From Clostridium swellfunianum (lineage in GTDB: Bacteria; Bacillota; Clostridia; Clostridiales; Clostridiaceae), in assembly GCF_023656515.1 (NCBI RefSeq), contig NZ_JAMOFV010000006.1, positions 1,961,243 to 2,025,242 on the forward strand: a stretch of DNA of 64,000 nt, in the 5' to 3' direction. The position numbers were made by a program, and so were the translations under genes. Positions 27,506 to 34,851 of the stretch are shown in pieces. The notes beneath the pieces were generated by a model. The model did no database searches. It was not told the origin of the DNA and saw only the letters and a program-made list of their open reading frames with translations. The stretch's first letter is position 1, and each line of letters opens with the position of its first letter.

Positions 27506-28672
27506 TTATTCCAAGGCTATCTTATAAATCTCAAAAATATCTTCTCTTTGAAGCTTCTTTAAAGTTCCCATAGGAGCTGACATAGCAGCGTTGTCTGCTA
27601 GTTTTTCAAGGTCTTCGGCTTTAACCCCTATATCTTTAAGGCTTATGGGAGCTCCTATCTTTTTATAGAAATCCCTTAAGTCTTCAATAGCTTTTAAAGC
27701 TTTTTCCTCAGGGGTACCTAAGGTAATGTTAAATATTTTCTCTGCAAACCTTCCAAACTTATCTAAATCTTCCTTGTAAACGTATTTCATCCAAGCGGGG
27801 AATATTATTGCAAGTCCTGAACCGTGAGCTATATCATAAAAGGCACTTAAAGAGTGCTCTATTCCGTGTGATGCCCAATCTCCACCATTCCTTCCAATGC
27901 CATTCACTCCATTCAAAGCAAGTGTTGAGCACCATGCAAGTTCTGATCTTGAAGCATAATCTGATGGGTTTTCAAGCAATATTTGAACATGCTTCATCAC
28001 TGTTCTAATTATACCCTCTGAAAGTTCATCCTGCATATCACTGTTTTTTGTCCCATCAAAATAAAGTTCAAAGGTATGACTCATGGCATCCACTGCCCCG
28101 TTAACAGTTTGATTGTTAGGAAGAGAGAACTGTATTGTGGGATCAATTATGGAAACCTTAGGGAATGTATAAGGAGATCCAAAGGACCATTTCTTCTTTT
28201 CTTCCTCTTTAGTTATAACTGCTCCAGAATTCATTTCCGAGCCAGTGGCTGAAAGTGTTAGTATTGTATATATTGGCAGAGCCTTTTCTACTCGCCCTTT
28301 TCCTTCAAACATATCCCATATGTCCCCGCTGTAATAATAGCCTGCAGCTACTGCTTTTGAAGTATCAATAACACTTCCACCTCCCAAAGCAACTATAGCC
28401 TCTGCACCTTCTTTTTTTATGACTTCAACTGCTTCATAAACCTTTGATAAAACAGGATTTGCTTTGACACCTCCCAGCTCAACAAAATCAACGCCATTTT
28501 CTCTTAATGAATTCGCCGCATTATCATAAACCCCATTTTTAAATATAGAGCCTTTACCATAAAGAAGCAAAACCTTTTTTATTCCAGCAGCTTTGACTTC
28601 TGGTCCTATATTTTTAACAGTATCTCTTCCGAATATAAGTTTAGTAGGATTATAAAATTTAAAATTCTCCAA
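27506..28672 (-). CDS. Iron-containing alcohol dehydrogenase (BDH/YqhD-like)
   Basis: A 388-residue group III alcohol dehydrogenase that reduces aldehydes with NAD(P)H or runs the reverse reaction. NPTKLIFGRDT and the cofactor loop ALGGGSVIDTSKAVA are near the N-terminus. The iron site is the Asp/His set in GAVDAMSHTFE, HGIEHSLSAF and DIAHGSGLAIIFPAW. It is close to clostridial butanol dehydrogenase and E. coli YqhD, but the true aldehyde is unknown. Monocistronic with its own terminator. Confidence 0.9.
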   Translation of the reverse strand: MENFKFYNPTKLIFGRDTVKNIGPEVKAAGIKKVLLLYGKGSIFKNGVYDNAANSLRENGVDFVELGGVKANPVLSKVYEAVEVIKKEGAEAIVALGGGSVIDTSKAVAAGYYYSGDIWDMFEGKGRVEKALPIYTILTLSATGSEMNSGAVITKEEEKKKWSFGSPYTFPKVSIIDPTIQFSLPNNQTVNGAVDAMSHTFELYFDGTKNSDMQDELSEGIIRTVMKHVQILLENPSDYASRSELAWCSTLALNGVNGIGRNGGDWASHGIEHSLSAFYDIAHGSGLAIIFPAWMKYVYKEDLDKFGRFAEKIFNITLGTPEEKALKAIEDLRDFYKKIGAPISLKDIGVKAEDLEKLADNAAMSAPMGTLKKLQREDIFEIYKIALE

Positions 28673-28783
28673 TGATTATCACACTCCTCTAATAAATTTC
28701 TACATCTATGTTTCCATAGAATAATGTTAATATACTTATAGGCTTATGAGTTAAAACAGTTTTTTATGTTGTTTCAATTGTGA

Positions 28784-29419
28784 CTAATTACATACAGCAA
28801 TAAACTTATATTCTTCTAATAGCTTAAATACTTGAAAGGCATTTTTCCCCCCAGCTATAAGATTTATAACTTCTTTCTTAGACCAGTCATAGTTTTTGAA
28901 AGTTTTCATTGCTCCATCAACATTACTATATACTTTCCAATAGCCGCAGTATAAATAATTTTTCCCATCATTCTTTATAAATCCAAGAACATCATCAAGA
29001 GGTATATCCAAAAATAGACCAACTTCATGAGGACACCCTTCTTTATACCTTGCCTTTAATACATGAAGAAAATTTATAAGGCTATCTTTTTCCTTATATC
29101 CAAAATTATTTAAAAATTTAGTACAGTTTTTTTTCTTTAATGTTTCGTTCAATTTATCTTCATCATAGAACAAAATACTGTATGAATCATTAGTCCTTTT
29201 CAGCTCAAAGTGCTTTAAAGGTACTCTGTCTAAAAATTCCTCCTTATTCTCCTTCCAAAGTTTATAGGTGTTTTTATACTTGCTTGAAAGATTAATAAGA
29301 GTTGAAGCCTTGTAGCCGCAAACAGTAGGGGCAATTCCATAAGCAATCAAGTTATACATATATTCCTTTTCATTTAATGAGTTCATTCTTCTCATAAATT
29401 CATTAATATTGTCTCTCAT
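28784..29419 (-). CDS. DUF3793 family protein
   Basis: A 211-residue cytoplasmic protein. The late CPHEVGLFLDIPLDDVLGFI and YLYCGYWKVYSN are the conserved core of DUF3793, a clostridial family without firm function. AGGAGAA precedes the ATG. Its neighbours, an alcohol dehydrogenase gene and a divergent HAD phosphatase gene, do not suggest a role. Some family members sit near flavodoxin or iron genes (from memory), which is not the case here. Confidence 0.82.
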   Translation of the reverse strand: MRDNINEFMRRMNSLNEKEYMYNLIAYGIAPTVCGYKASTLINLSSKYKNTYKLWKENKEEFLDRVPLKHFELKRTNDSYSILFYDEDKLNETLKKKNCTKFLNNFGYKEKDSLINFLHVLKARYKEGCPHEVGLFLDIPLDDVLGFIKNDGKNYLYCGYWKVYSNVDGAMKTFKNYDWSKKEVINLIAGGKNAFQVFKLLEEYKFIAVCN

Positions 29420-29559
29420 ATCAGTATTCTCCTGTTAAATCATTTTAAAATAGTTTTATCCAAAGTTAAATTATAAATTCCAGCATTGGGCAAGAAGGTT
29501 GAATAAATTGCTAAAATAAGGTACTATAAAAATGTCTATAGCCGAAAGGATGATGCAAC

Positions 29560-30162
29560 ATGATAAAAAATATAGTTTTCGACATAGGGAGAGTTCTTTT
29601 AGAATTTAATCCCAAGGAATATCTTCTAAAAAAATATAAAGACGAAACTTTAGCTAGTGAACTTCATTCAGCTATATTTACAACTGACGAATGGCTTGAA
29701 CTTGACAAAGGAAGCATTACTGATGAAGAAGCAATAGAAATTTTCTCTAAAAGACATGCTGGTCATAAAATGCAAATAGAAGAAATTATGAAAGATTGGC
29801 ATAATATTTTAATACCTATTGAAGGAACTGTCTGCCTTTTGAAAAAGCTAAAAATCAATGGATATAAGATAGTACTACTCTCTAATTTTCACCTTAAAGC
29901 ATTTGAGATAGTCTACAACAGATATCCTTTTTTCAGACTTGCAGATGAAATGATTATATCCTCAAGAATAAAACTGCTAAAGCCAAACAGAGAAATTTAC
30001 CAACATATGCTTAGCACACTATCTATTCTTCCAGAAGAGAGTTTATTCATAGACGACACCCTGGTTAATATCGAAGGAGCTAAAAAACTTGGTATTAACG
30101 CAGTTCAATTTATAAGTTCAGAGCAGCTTGAAATAGAGCTAATCAAACTAAATTTACTGTAA
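29560..30162 (+). CDS. HAD hydrolase, YihX-like sugar-phosphate phosphatase group
   Basis: A 200-residue HAD phosphatase. Motif I reads FDIGRVLLEFNP: the second aspartate of the usual DxD is replaced by Gly, as in YihX-type enzymes that begin FDLGNV. Motif II is VLLSNFH, motif III lies in KLLKPNREIY, and motif IV is LFIDDTLVNIEGA. YihX acts on glucose 1-phosphate; the same substrate here is only a guess. GAAAGGATG precedes the ATG, and a strong terminator follows. Confidence 0.83.
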   Translation: MIKNIVFDIGRVLLEFNPKEYLLKKYKDETLASELHSAIFTTDEWLELDKGSITDEEAIEIFSKRHAGHKMQIEEIMKDWHNILIPIEGTVCLLKKLKINGYKIVLLSNFHLKAFEIVYNRYPFFRLADEMIISSRIKLLKPNREIYQHMLSTLSILPEESLFIDDTLVNIEGAKKLGINAVQFISSEQLEIELIKLNLL

Positions 30163-30163
30163 T

Positions 30164-30194
30164 AAAAAAGGATAGATTCAGTCTATCCTTTTTT
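30164..30194. terminator. Terminator after the YihX-like gene
   Basis: A 13-base perfect stem (30164-30176 with 30182-30194), loop TTCAG, with A- and T-runs on both sides, so it can serve the convergent DUF3892 gene too. Confidence 0.85.
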
Positions 30195-30223
30195 ATTATT
30201 TTGAAAAAAGTCTTATGTACACA

Positions 30224-30454
30224 CTAGAATGTAGGAATGTTATCTAGGTTATCACCTTCTCTGTCATTTGGGTTGCTTCGTAGATATTCTCTACCATTTC
30301 TTGCTTTTCCCACATTTACCCCTTGAATTATACCTTCTCTTGTCATAGTTATTGCTTCATTGATTGAATACACATTACCGTTATCAAGCATTACATCTGT
30401 TATATCTCCATCTTGATTCTTTTTTACTTTTACTATTTGTGACTTGCTATCCAT
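30224..30454 (-). CDS. DUF3892 family small protein
   Basis: A 76-residue protein with IVKVKKNQDGDITDVMLDNG, then AITMTREGIIQGVNVG and NGREYLRSNPN, which is the DUF3892 pattern. The family is common in Firmicutes, and its function is unknown. AAGGAGGA precedes the ATG. It is divergent from the LysM hydrolase gene and shares the upstream region with its riboswitch. Confidence 0.85.
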   Translation of the reverse strand: MDSKSQIVKVKKNQDGDITDVMLDNGNVYSINEAITMTREGIIQGVNVGKARNGREYLRSNPNDREGDNLDNIPTF

Positions 30455-30602
30455 ATGATCTTATCCTCCTTATAACTATATATTCTTTATTTATAGTTAG
30501 TATTTACTCTATATAATTGTTTATGCATATTTGGGCAAAGTTGTACCATGATATGCCTGTCCTGCCACCTATCTTCTATAGATATACTCAAAATCCTTTG
30601 TT

Positions 30603-30720
30603 ACAATAACAACCATCAAGCCGAATCTCCTAAAAGGAGTACGGGGGATAACTATGGGGTGAAGTTCGTAGTTTGAGCAGGGTACCTCTTACCCTAACCC
30701 GTCAACTAACCTCGGAGGCA
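30603..30720 (+). promoter_or_regulatory. Cyclic di-AMP (ydaO/yuaA) riboswitch
   Basis: The conserved ydaO parts appear in order: AAGCCGAATC, GGGGGATAAC, GGGGTGAA, AGGGTACCTCTTACCCT, ACCCGTCAACTAACCTCGGAGGC. The class binds cyclic di-AMP and often controls cell-wall hydrolase and potassium-transport genes. Here it precedes a LysM-SleB hydrolase gene. No terminator separates it from the gene, and the ribosome-binding site AGGAGGA starts 4 bases after the aptamer, so control of translation is likely. Outer limits are approximate. Confidence 0.9.
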
Positions 30721-30737
30721 TATAGGAGGATATATCT

Positions 30738-31502
30738 ATGATAAAATCAAAGATATTAAATGTTACTTTATTTGCTTTAGGGTTAACTCTATTCTCATCA
30801 CATGTAGCCAAGGCAGCAACCTACAAGGTAGCTCCTGGCGATTCGCTTTACACAATAAGCAGAAGCTTTAATACAACAACACACGAGTTAATGACAAACA
30901 ACAAATTATCAAATTCATTAATTTATCCTGGACAATTACTAAATGTTCCAGATAGAAAATATACTGTAAGAAGTGGAGATACTCTTTATTTAATTGCTAA
31001 AAAATATGGAGTAACTATAAACTCAATAAGAAATACAAATAACTACTGGAAAGATTATATATATCCTGGTCAAGTATTAGTTATACCAGGGAAAAGTTCT
31101 TTTACTGCTTCCTCTGTTAGCAAAGGCGTTGTACCTTACACCCAAAGCGACTTGGACCTTCTCGCAAGGCTAATTCAAGCAGAAGCTCAAGGTCAGTCCT
31201 ATAAATCACAGGTTGCGGTAGGTGCTGTAGTTATAAACAGAGTTCAAAGTTCAGCTTGGCCAAACACTATTAGAGATGTAATCTATCAAAAATCAGGAGG
31301 CTACTATCAGTTTACTCCTGTAGTAAATGGTTGGATTAACAAGTCAGCTTCAACAACAGCTAGACAAGCTGCTCTAGATGCTTTGAGGGGTTACGACCCA
31401 ACTAATGGTGCGGAATTTTACTTCGATGACAGCACAAAGAATACATGGTTATGGTCAAAGACAGTAGCGTTAAGAGATGGAAATATGGTATTTTCATATT
31501 AA
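30738..31502 (+). CDS. Secreted LysM-LysM-SleB cell-wall hydrolase
   Basis: A 254-residue exported protein. A signal peptide ends near HVAKAA (about residue 27). Two LysM peptidoglycan-binding domains follow: YKVAPGDSLYTISRSF at about 28-71 and YTVRSGDTLYLIAKKYG at about 74-117. The C-terminal Hydrolase_2/SleB domain (about 135-254) has LLARLIQAEAQGQSYKSQ, VAVGAVVINRVQ and a YDPTNGAEFYF stretch. SleB-type lytic enzymes act in spore germination or on vegetative wall. A c-di-AMP riboswitch controls it, so its expression should follow cell-wall or osmotic state. Confidence 0.93.
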   Translation: MIKSKILNVTLFALGLTLFSSHVAKAATYKVAPGDSLYTISRSFNTTTHELMTNNKLSNSLIYPGQLLNVPDRKYTVRSGDTLYLIAKKYGVTINSIRNTNNYWKDYIYPGQVLVIPGKSSFTASSVSKGVVPYTQSDLDLLARLIQAEAQGQSYKSQVAVGAVVINRVQSSAWPNTIRDVIYQKSGGYYQFTPVVNGWINKSASTTARQAALDALRGYDPTNGAEFYFDDSTKNTWLWSKTVALRDGNMVFSY

Positions 31503-31505
31503 AAT

Positions 31506-31540
31506 AAAAGTGTACAACCTTTTGGGGTGTACACTTTTTG
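31506..31540 (+). terminator. Terminator of the LysM-SleB gene
   Basis: AAAAGTGTACA (31506-31516) pairs with TGTACACTTTT (31528-31538), followed by more T. Confidence 0.82.
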
Positions 31541-31604
31541 TTTTACACTTTTTTGCAAGAGTGATATACTAATACTGGAAATATTTATTTAAGGATGGGG
31601 TAGT

Positions 31605-32162
31605 ATGAAAAATAAAAATGTTATTTGTTTAGTACAAAGTTCAATCCTGTTGGCTACTGCTATAGTTTTTCAGCTGATAGGAAGCAAAATTCCAGGAATT
31701 AACCAACTTCTTGTAGGTTCGGTTATTAACTCCGTTCTGCTTGTGGTTACATATCTTTGCGGTACATTTTATGGAACTGCAGTTGGAGTATTAACCCCAT
31801 TAACAGCACTTCTAGTTGGACAACTAAAGCCAGCCATGGCACCTTTTATACCTTTTATAATGATAGGAAATTGTATTTTTGTCATCTCTTACGGACTCTT
31901 TCTTTCTAAAAGTTCCTATGGGAAATATACAGGTGTAGGCTTAGGGGCGATACTAAAATTCTTATTTTTAAGCTTATCTGCAAAAAAATTTATTTATATT
32001 TTCAAAATGAACTTTCCTGCGCCTATAGCTAAAGCTCTTGCCGTAGCTATGGGAACAACACAACTTATCACAGCTTTAATCGGAGGAGTTTTAGCCATAG
32101 CTTTGATTGAAATACTTGTAAAACGGACAAATATAATTAAAAGAAAAAGATCAGCCTCATAG
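31605..32162 (+). CDS. ECF transporter S component, substrate unknown
   Basis: A 185-residue membrane protein with about six hydrophobic segments. The N-terminal LVQSSILLATAIVFQLIGSKIPGINQLLVGSVIN and the Gly-rich third segment resemble energy-coupling-factor S components. These bind one vitamin or metal and use shared ATPase and T subunits. No riboswitch precedes it, so the ligand is open. GGATGGGG precedes the ATG. Its stop lies in the terminator shared with the convergent exonuclease gene. Confidence 0.72.
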   Translation: MKNKNVICLVQSSILLATAIVFQLIGSKIPGINQLLVGSVINSVLLVVTYLCGTFYGTAVGVLTPLTALLVGQLKPAMAPFIPFIMIGNCIFVISYGLFLSKSSYGKYTGVGLGAILKFLFLSLSAKKFIYIFKMNFPAPIAKALAVAMGTTQLITALIGGVLAIALIEILVKRTNIIKRKRSAS

Positions 32163-32172
32163 CTGATCTTTT
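32145..32172. terminator. Shared terminator of two convergent genes
   Basis: An 11-base perfect stem (32145-32155 with 32162-32172), loop CTCATA. It overlaps the 3' ends of both the ECF gene and xth. Confidence 0.85.
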
Positions 32173-32942
32173 AAATTAGATTCAGAAAGTTCAACCACAA
32201 CAGGACAATGGTCTGAGCCTGTTACCTCATTTAGTATCTTCGCATCCTTAACATAAGGCAGCATATTGTTTGATACAAAATGGTAATCTATTCTCCATCC
32301 TACATTTCGCTCTCTTGCCTTAAACATGTAGCTGAACCATGAATATTTGATTTCCTCCTTGTTTACATACCTGAAGGTATCTGTGTAGCCATTTGAAATA
32401 AGCTTATCCAGCCACTCTCTTTCTATAGGCAGAAATCCTGAAGTCTTTTCATTTGCCTTCGCATTTTTAATATCCATTTCAGTATGTGCAGTATTATAAT
32501 CTCCGCAAATAACAAGTTTTTTTCCTGTACTAACCAGACTATTGCAATAGTCAAGAAGAGCATCATAAAAATCTAGTTTAAACTTTAACCTCTCCTCATT
32601 CATCTGTCCATTAGGAAAGTATATATTTAAAACAGTGATGTTTTTAAATTCTGTCTCTAATATTCTGCCTTCGCTATCAAATCGTTCTATTCCAATTCCG
32701 TGTTTCACAGAAACAGGCTCTTCCTTTGAATAAGTGGCAACACCGCTGTAACCCTTTTTATCTGCAAAACTGAAATTTGAATAATAACCTTCTATGTTTT
32801 TAAAGCTTTCTTCAAGCTGGCTTTCCTGAAGCTTTGTTTCCTGAAGGCAGATTATATCAGGGCTTTCCACGATGAACCATTCCATGAATCCTTTTTTTAG
32901 TATTGCTCTTAAGCCATTTACATTCCAAGAATAAATTCTCAT
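32157..32942 (-). CDS. xth: Exodeoxyribonuclease III (AP endonuclease)
   Basis: Cuts DNA at abasic sites and degrades 3' ends in base-excision repair. The metal-binding glutamate is in LQETKLQ, the Asp-Asn pair in CGDYNTAHTEMD, and the catalytic GSDHCPVVVEL is at the end. I start it at the ATG at 32942, preceded by AAAGGAT, so the protein begins MRIYSWNVNGLRA like other ExoIII proteins (261 residues). A longer frame overlaps the nitroreductase gene and has no ribosome-binding site. Last of an operon with msrB and the nitroreductase. Confidence 0.93.
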   Translation of the reverse strand: MRIYSWNVNGLRAILKKGFMEWFIVESPDIICLQETKLQESQLEESFKNIEGYYSNFSFADKKGYSGVATYSKEEPVSVKHGIGIERFDSEGRILETEFKNITVLNIYFPNGQMNEERLKFKLDFYDALLDYCNSLVSTGKKLVICGDYNTAHTEMDIKNAKANEKTSGFLPIEREWLDKLISNGYTDTFRYVNKEEIKYSWFSYMFKARERNVGWRIDYHFVSNNMLPYVKDAKILNEVTGSDHCPVVVELSESNLKDQL

Positions 32943-32970
32943 TACTTCTATCCTTTCTTTTGTATTAGTT

Positions 32971-33537
32971 TTAAACCCATTTAGTAAGTTCTGACGCTGG
33001 TTTTCTATGTGCATCCTTTCTTTCCATATCAGGATAGCCTAAATAGATTAAAGCTATGACTTCGTCTTTTTCTTTAAGTCCAAAATACTCCTTCATTTTC
33101 GGATGGTAGCAAGCCTTCCCTGTCTTCCAGAAAGAAGCCAAACCAAGGGAATGTGCTGCTAAAAGCATATTTTCAGTGGCAGCATAACAGGCCCCTAACT
33201 CCTCAAGTCTCATAGCCTTCCCATTATCAGTTACCTCTGCTGCCACTGCAATTATTACCGGAGCTCTAAATGGTTTGTTTTTTTCTTTATAAAGCTTTTT
33301 CTTACCTTCTTCGCTGTTTATATCTAAGCCTGATTGAAGTGCAATTTCCTCCATTACCCTGGATAAAGACTGCCTTGCCTTACCTGTTATTACAAAAAAC
33401 CTCCAAGGCTGTGTTAAATATCTGTTTGGCGCCCATGTTCCAGCCTCTATAACTTTTTCTATAAGTTCCTTTGGTACAGCCTCCTCCTTTACCTTTCCTA
33501 TAGATCTTCTAGTTCTAATTGCCTCTAAAACATCCAT
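32971..33537 (-). CDS. Nitroreductase-family protein (YdjA-like)
   Basis: A 188-residue FMN enzyme. The motif RTRRSIGKVKEEAVP binds the flavin phosphate; WAPNRYLTQPWRF and the AHSLGLASFWKTG stretch are typical of the short YdjA/NfnB-like members. It starts 2 bases after msrB stops and ends 28 bases before xth, so the three are one operon. The substrate is unknown; quinones or nitro compounds are usual for the fold. Confidence 0.86.
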   Translation of the reverse strand: MDVLEAIRTRRSIGKVKEEAVPKELIEKVIEAGTWAPNRYLTQPWRFFVITGKARQSLSRVMEEIALQSGLDINSEEGKKKLYKEKNKPFRAPVIIAVAAEVTDNGKAMRLEELGACYAATENMLLAAHSLGLASFWKTGKACYHPKMKEYFGLKEKDEVIALIYLGYPDMERKDAHRKPASELTKWV

Positions 33538-33539
33538 CT

Positions 33540-34001
33540 CTATTCCTCCATATCATTAAATAATCTTATATATTCTTCGTATCCCTCTTCCCTAAGCCTT
33601 TGTTTAGGAATAAATCTTAAAGAAGCACTGTTTATACAGTATCTGAGGCCACCCTTATCTACAGGACCATCTGTAAACACATGTCCAAGATGAGAATCTA
33701 CCTCTTTGCTTCTAACCTCAATTCTATGCATTCCATGACTGAAATCAGCTTTTTCCTTTATTCTTCCTTTTTCTATGGGGTTTGTAAAACTAGGCCACCC
33801 GCAACCGGAATCAAATTTATCCAAAGAAGTAAAGAGAGGTTCTCCAGACACTATATCTACATAAATACCTTCCTCTTTGTGATTCCAAAACTCATTTAAA
33901 AATGGCTTTTCTGTTGCATTTTCCTGAGTTACCTTATACTGCAGAGGAGTGAGTCCCTTTAAAACCTCTTCCTTATCCTCTTTTAAATAATTTTTATCCA
34001 T
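33540..34001 (-). CDS. msrB: Peptide-methionine (R)-S-oxide reductase MsrB
   Basis: Repairs R-methionine sulfoxide in proteins. The 153-residue protein has the GWPSF motif within DSGCGWPSF, the HGMHRIEV strand, [12 protein letters not shown], and the catalytic cysteine in [11 protein letters not shown]. The two CxxC zinc pairs of many MsrB proteins are missing (SGEPLFTS stands at the first place), so this is the zinc-free form. First gene of the msrB, nitroreductase, xth operon. Confidence 0.95.
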   Translation of the reverse strand: MDKNYLKEDKEEVLKGLTPLQYKVTQENATEKPFLNEFWNHKEEGIYVDIVSGEPLFTSLDKFDSGCGWPSFTNPIEKGRIKEKADFSHGMHRIEVRSKEVDSHLGHVFTDGPVDKGGLRYCINSASLRFIPKQRLREEGYEEYIRLFNDMEE

Positions 34002-34149
34002 ATTTAAATCCCTTCCTTTACAAATCTATCAAATTCTCATATTGTAAGTATCCAGCAAATTCATATATCTTATTTTCATGTTTATACAATAATCATATAA
34101 GGCTCTCTATTTAATATCTAACCAATATATAATATATTATACTTTTCTT

Positions 34150-34176
34150 TTAATAATAACTCTTAGTTATTATTAA
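34150..34176. repeat. A/T-rich perfect dyad between divergent genes
   Basis: A 12-base inverted repeat, TTAATAATAACT (34150-34161) with AGTTATTATTAA (34165-34176), 3-base loop. It lies between msrB and the kinase-like gene, with nothing else recognisable in 34002-34286. It could be an operator or simply A/T-rich sequence. Confidence 0.4.
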
Positions 34177-34286
34177 GTAAAGAAAAAACATGAGCAGAAA
34201 ATAAATTTATACAATTAACTCCTATATCAAAGTGTAGACTTGATTCATATAACAATAGTGTGAATTTATTATCTGGGGGATTGAAA

Positions 34287-34799
34287 TTGAAAATTAGCCA
34301 AGAACTTTTTACTGAACTATATAATCTTAAGGAAAAAGATTTTTACAAAAGGTTTGAATTTCTGGGGGAAGGTATAAGCAGAAAAGTTTTCGCATTGAAT
34401 GAAGAGTATGTTTTGAAACTTGCAAAGGGTGGAGAAGGCTATTATCAAAACAAAATTGAGCAGTTTGTCTATTCGTATTCTCCTTTTAAATTAAAGAAAT
34501 ATTTATGCTCTATAGCATGTTATCAACCTCAACTTTTGATTATGAAAAGAGCAGCACCTCTTTCTAACAATATACAAGGCAAATATGTGAATCTGAAGAA
34601 CATACGAAAGGAGGTAGAGCTGTTTAATGATATAAGTGAACTTGCTGATAGATTTTACTTATTTTATGAGGATTTGATTTGTGTAAGCTCCTGGGGCACA
34701 TTAAATGGCGAAAATGTACTCATGGATTATGGCTGCACAAGCTACAACGGAGATTTCTTTTATGAAATGTACTTCTTGGTTAACTCTTTAAAGCCATAA
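34287..34799 (+). CDS. Orphan small protein-kinase-fold protein
   Basis: A 170-residue protein that looks like a trimmed kinase-fold domain. FLGEGISRKVFALN resembles the glycine-rich loop, YVLKLAKG the lysine strand, and NVLMDYGCTSYNGD the Asp-x-Gly metal motif after a short loop. The catalytic HxD loop is not evident, so activity is uncertain. It starts at a TTG (34287) with GGGGGA 6 bases before it; the GTG at 34260 has no site. A 22-base-pair hairpin ends the gene. No named family recognised. Confidence 0.65.
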   Translation: MKISQELFTELYNLKEKDFYKRFEFLGEGISRKVFALNEEYVLKLAKGGEGYYQNKIEQFVYSYSPFKLKKYLCSIACYQPQLLIMKRAAPLSNNIQGKYVNLKNIRKEVELFNDISELADRFYLFYEDLICVSSWGTLNGENVLMDYGCTSYNGDFFYEMYFLVNSLKP

Positions 34800-34839
34800 A
34801 TCCCGCTGTATAATTTTCAGCGGGATTTATGGCTTTAAA
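34787..34839. terminator. Long bidirectional terminator between kinase-like gene and potCD
   Basis: A 22-base perfect stem (34787-34808 with 34818-34839). It contains the stop codon of the kinase-like gene and precedes the potCD stop on the other strand by 13 bases. Confidence 0.8.
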
Positions 34840-34851
34840 AACATCTTCTCT

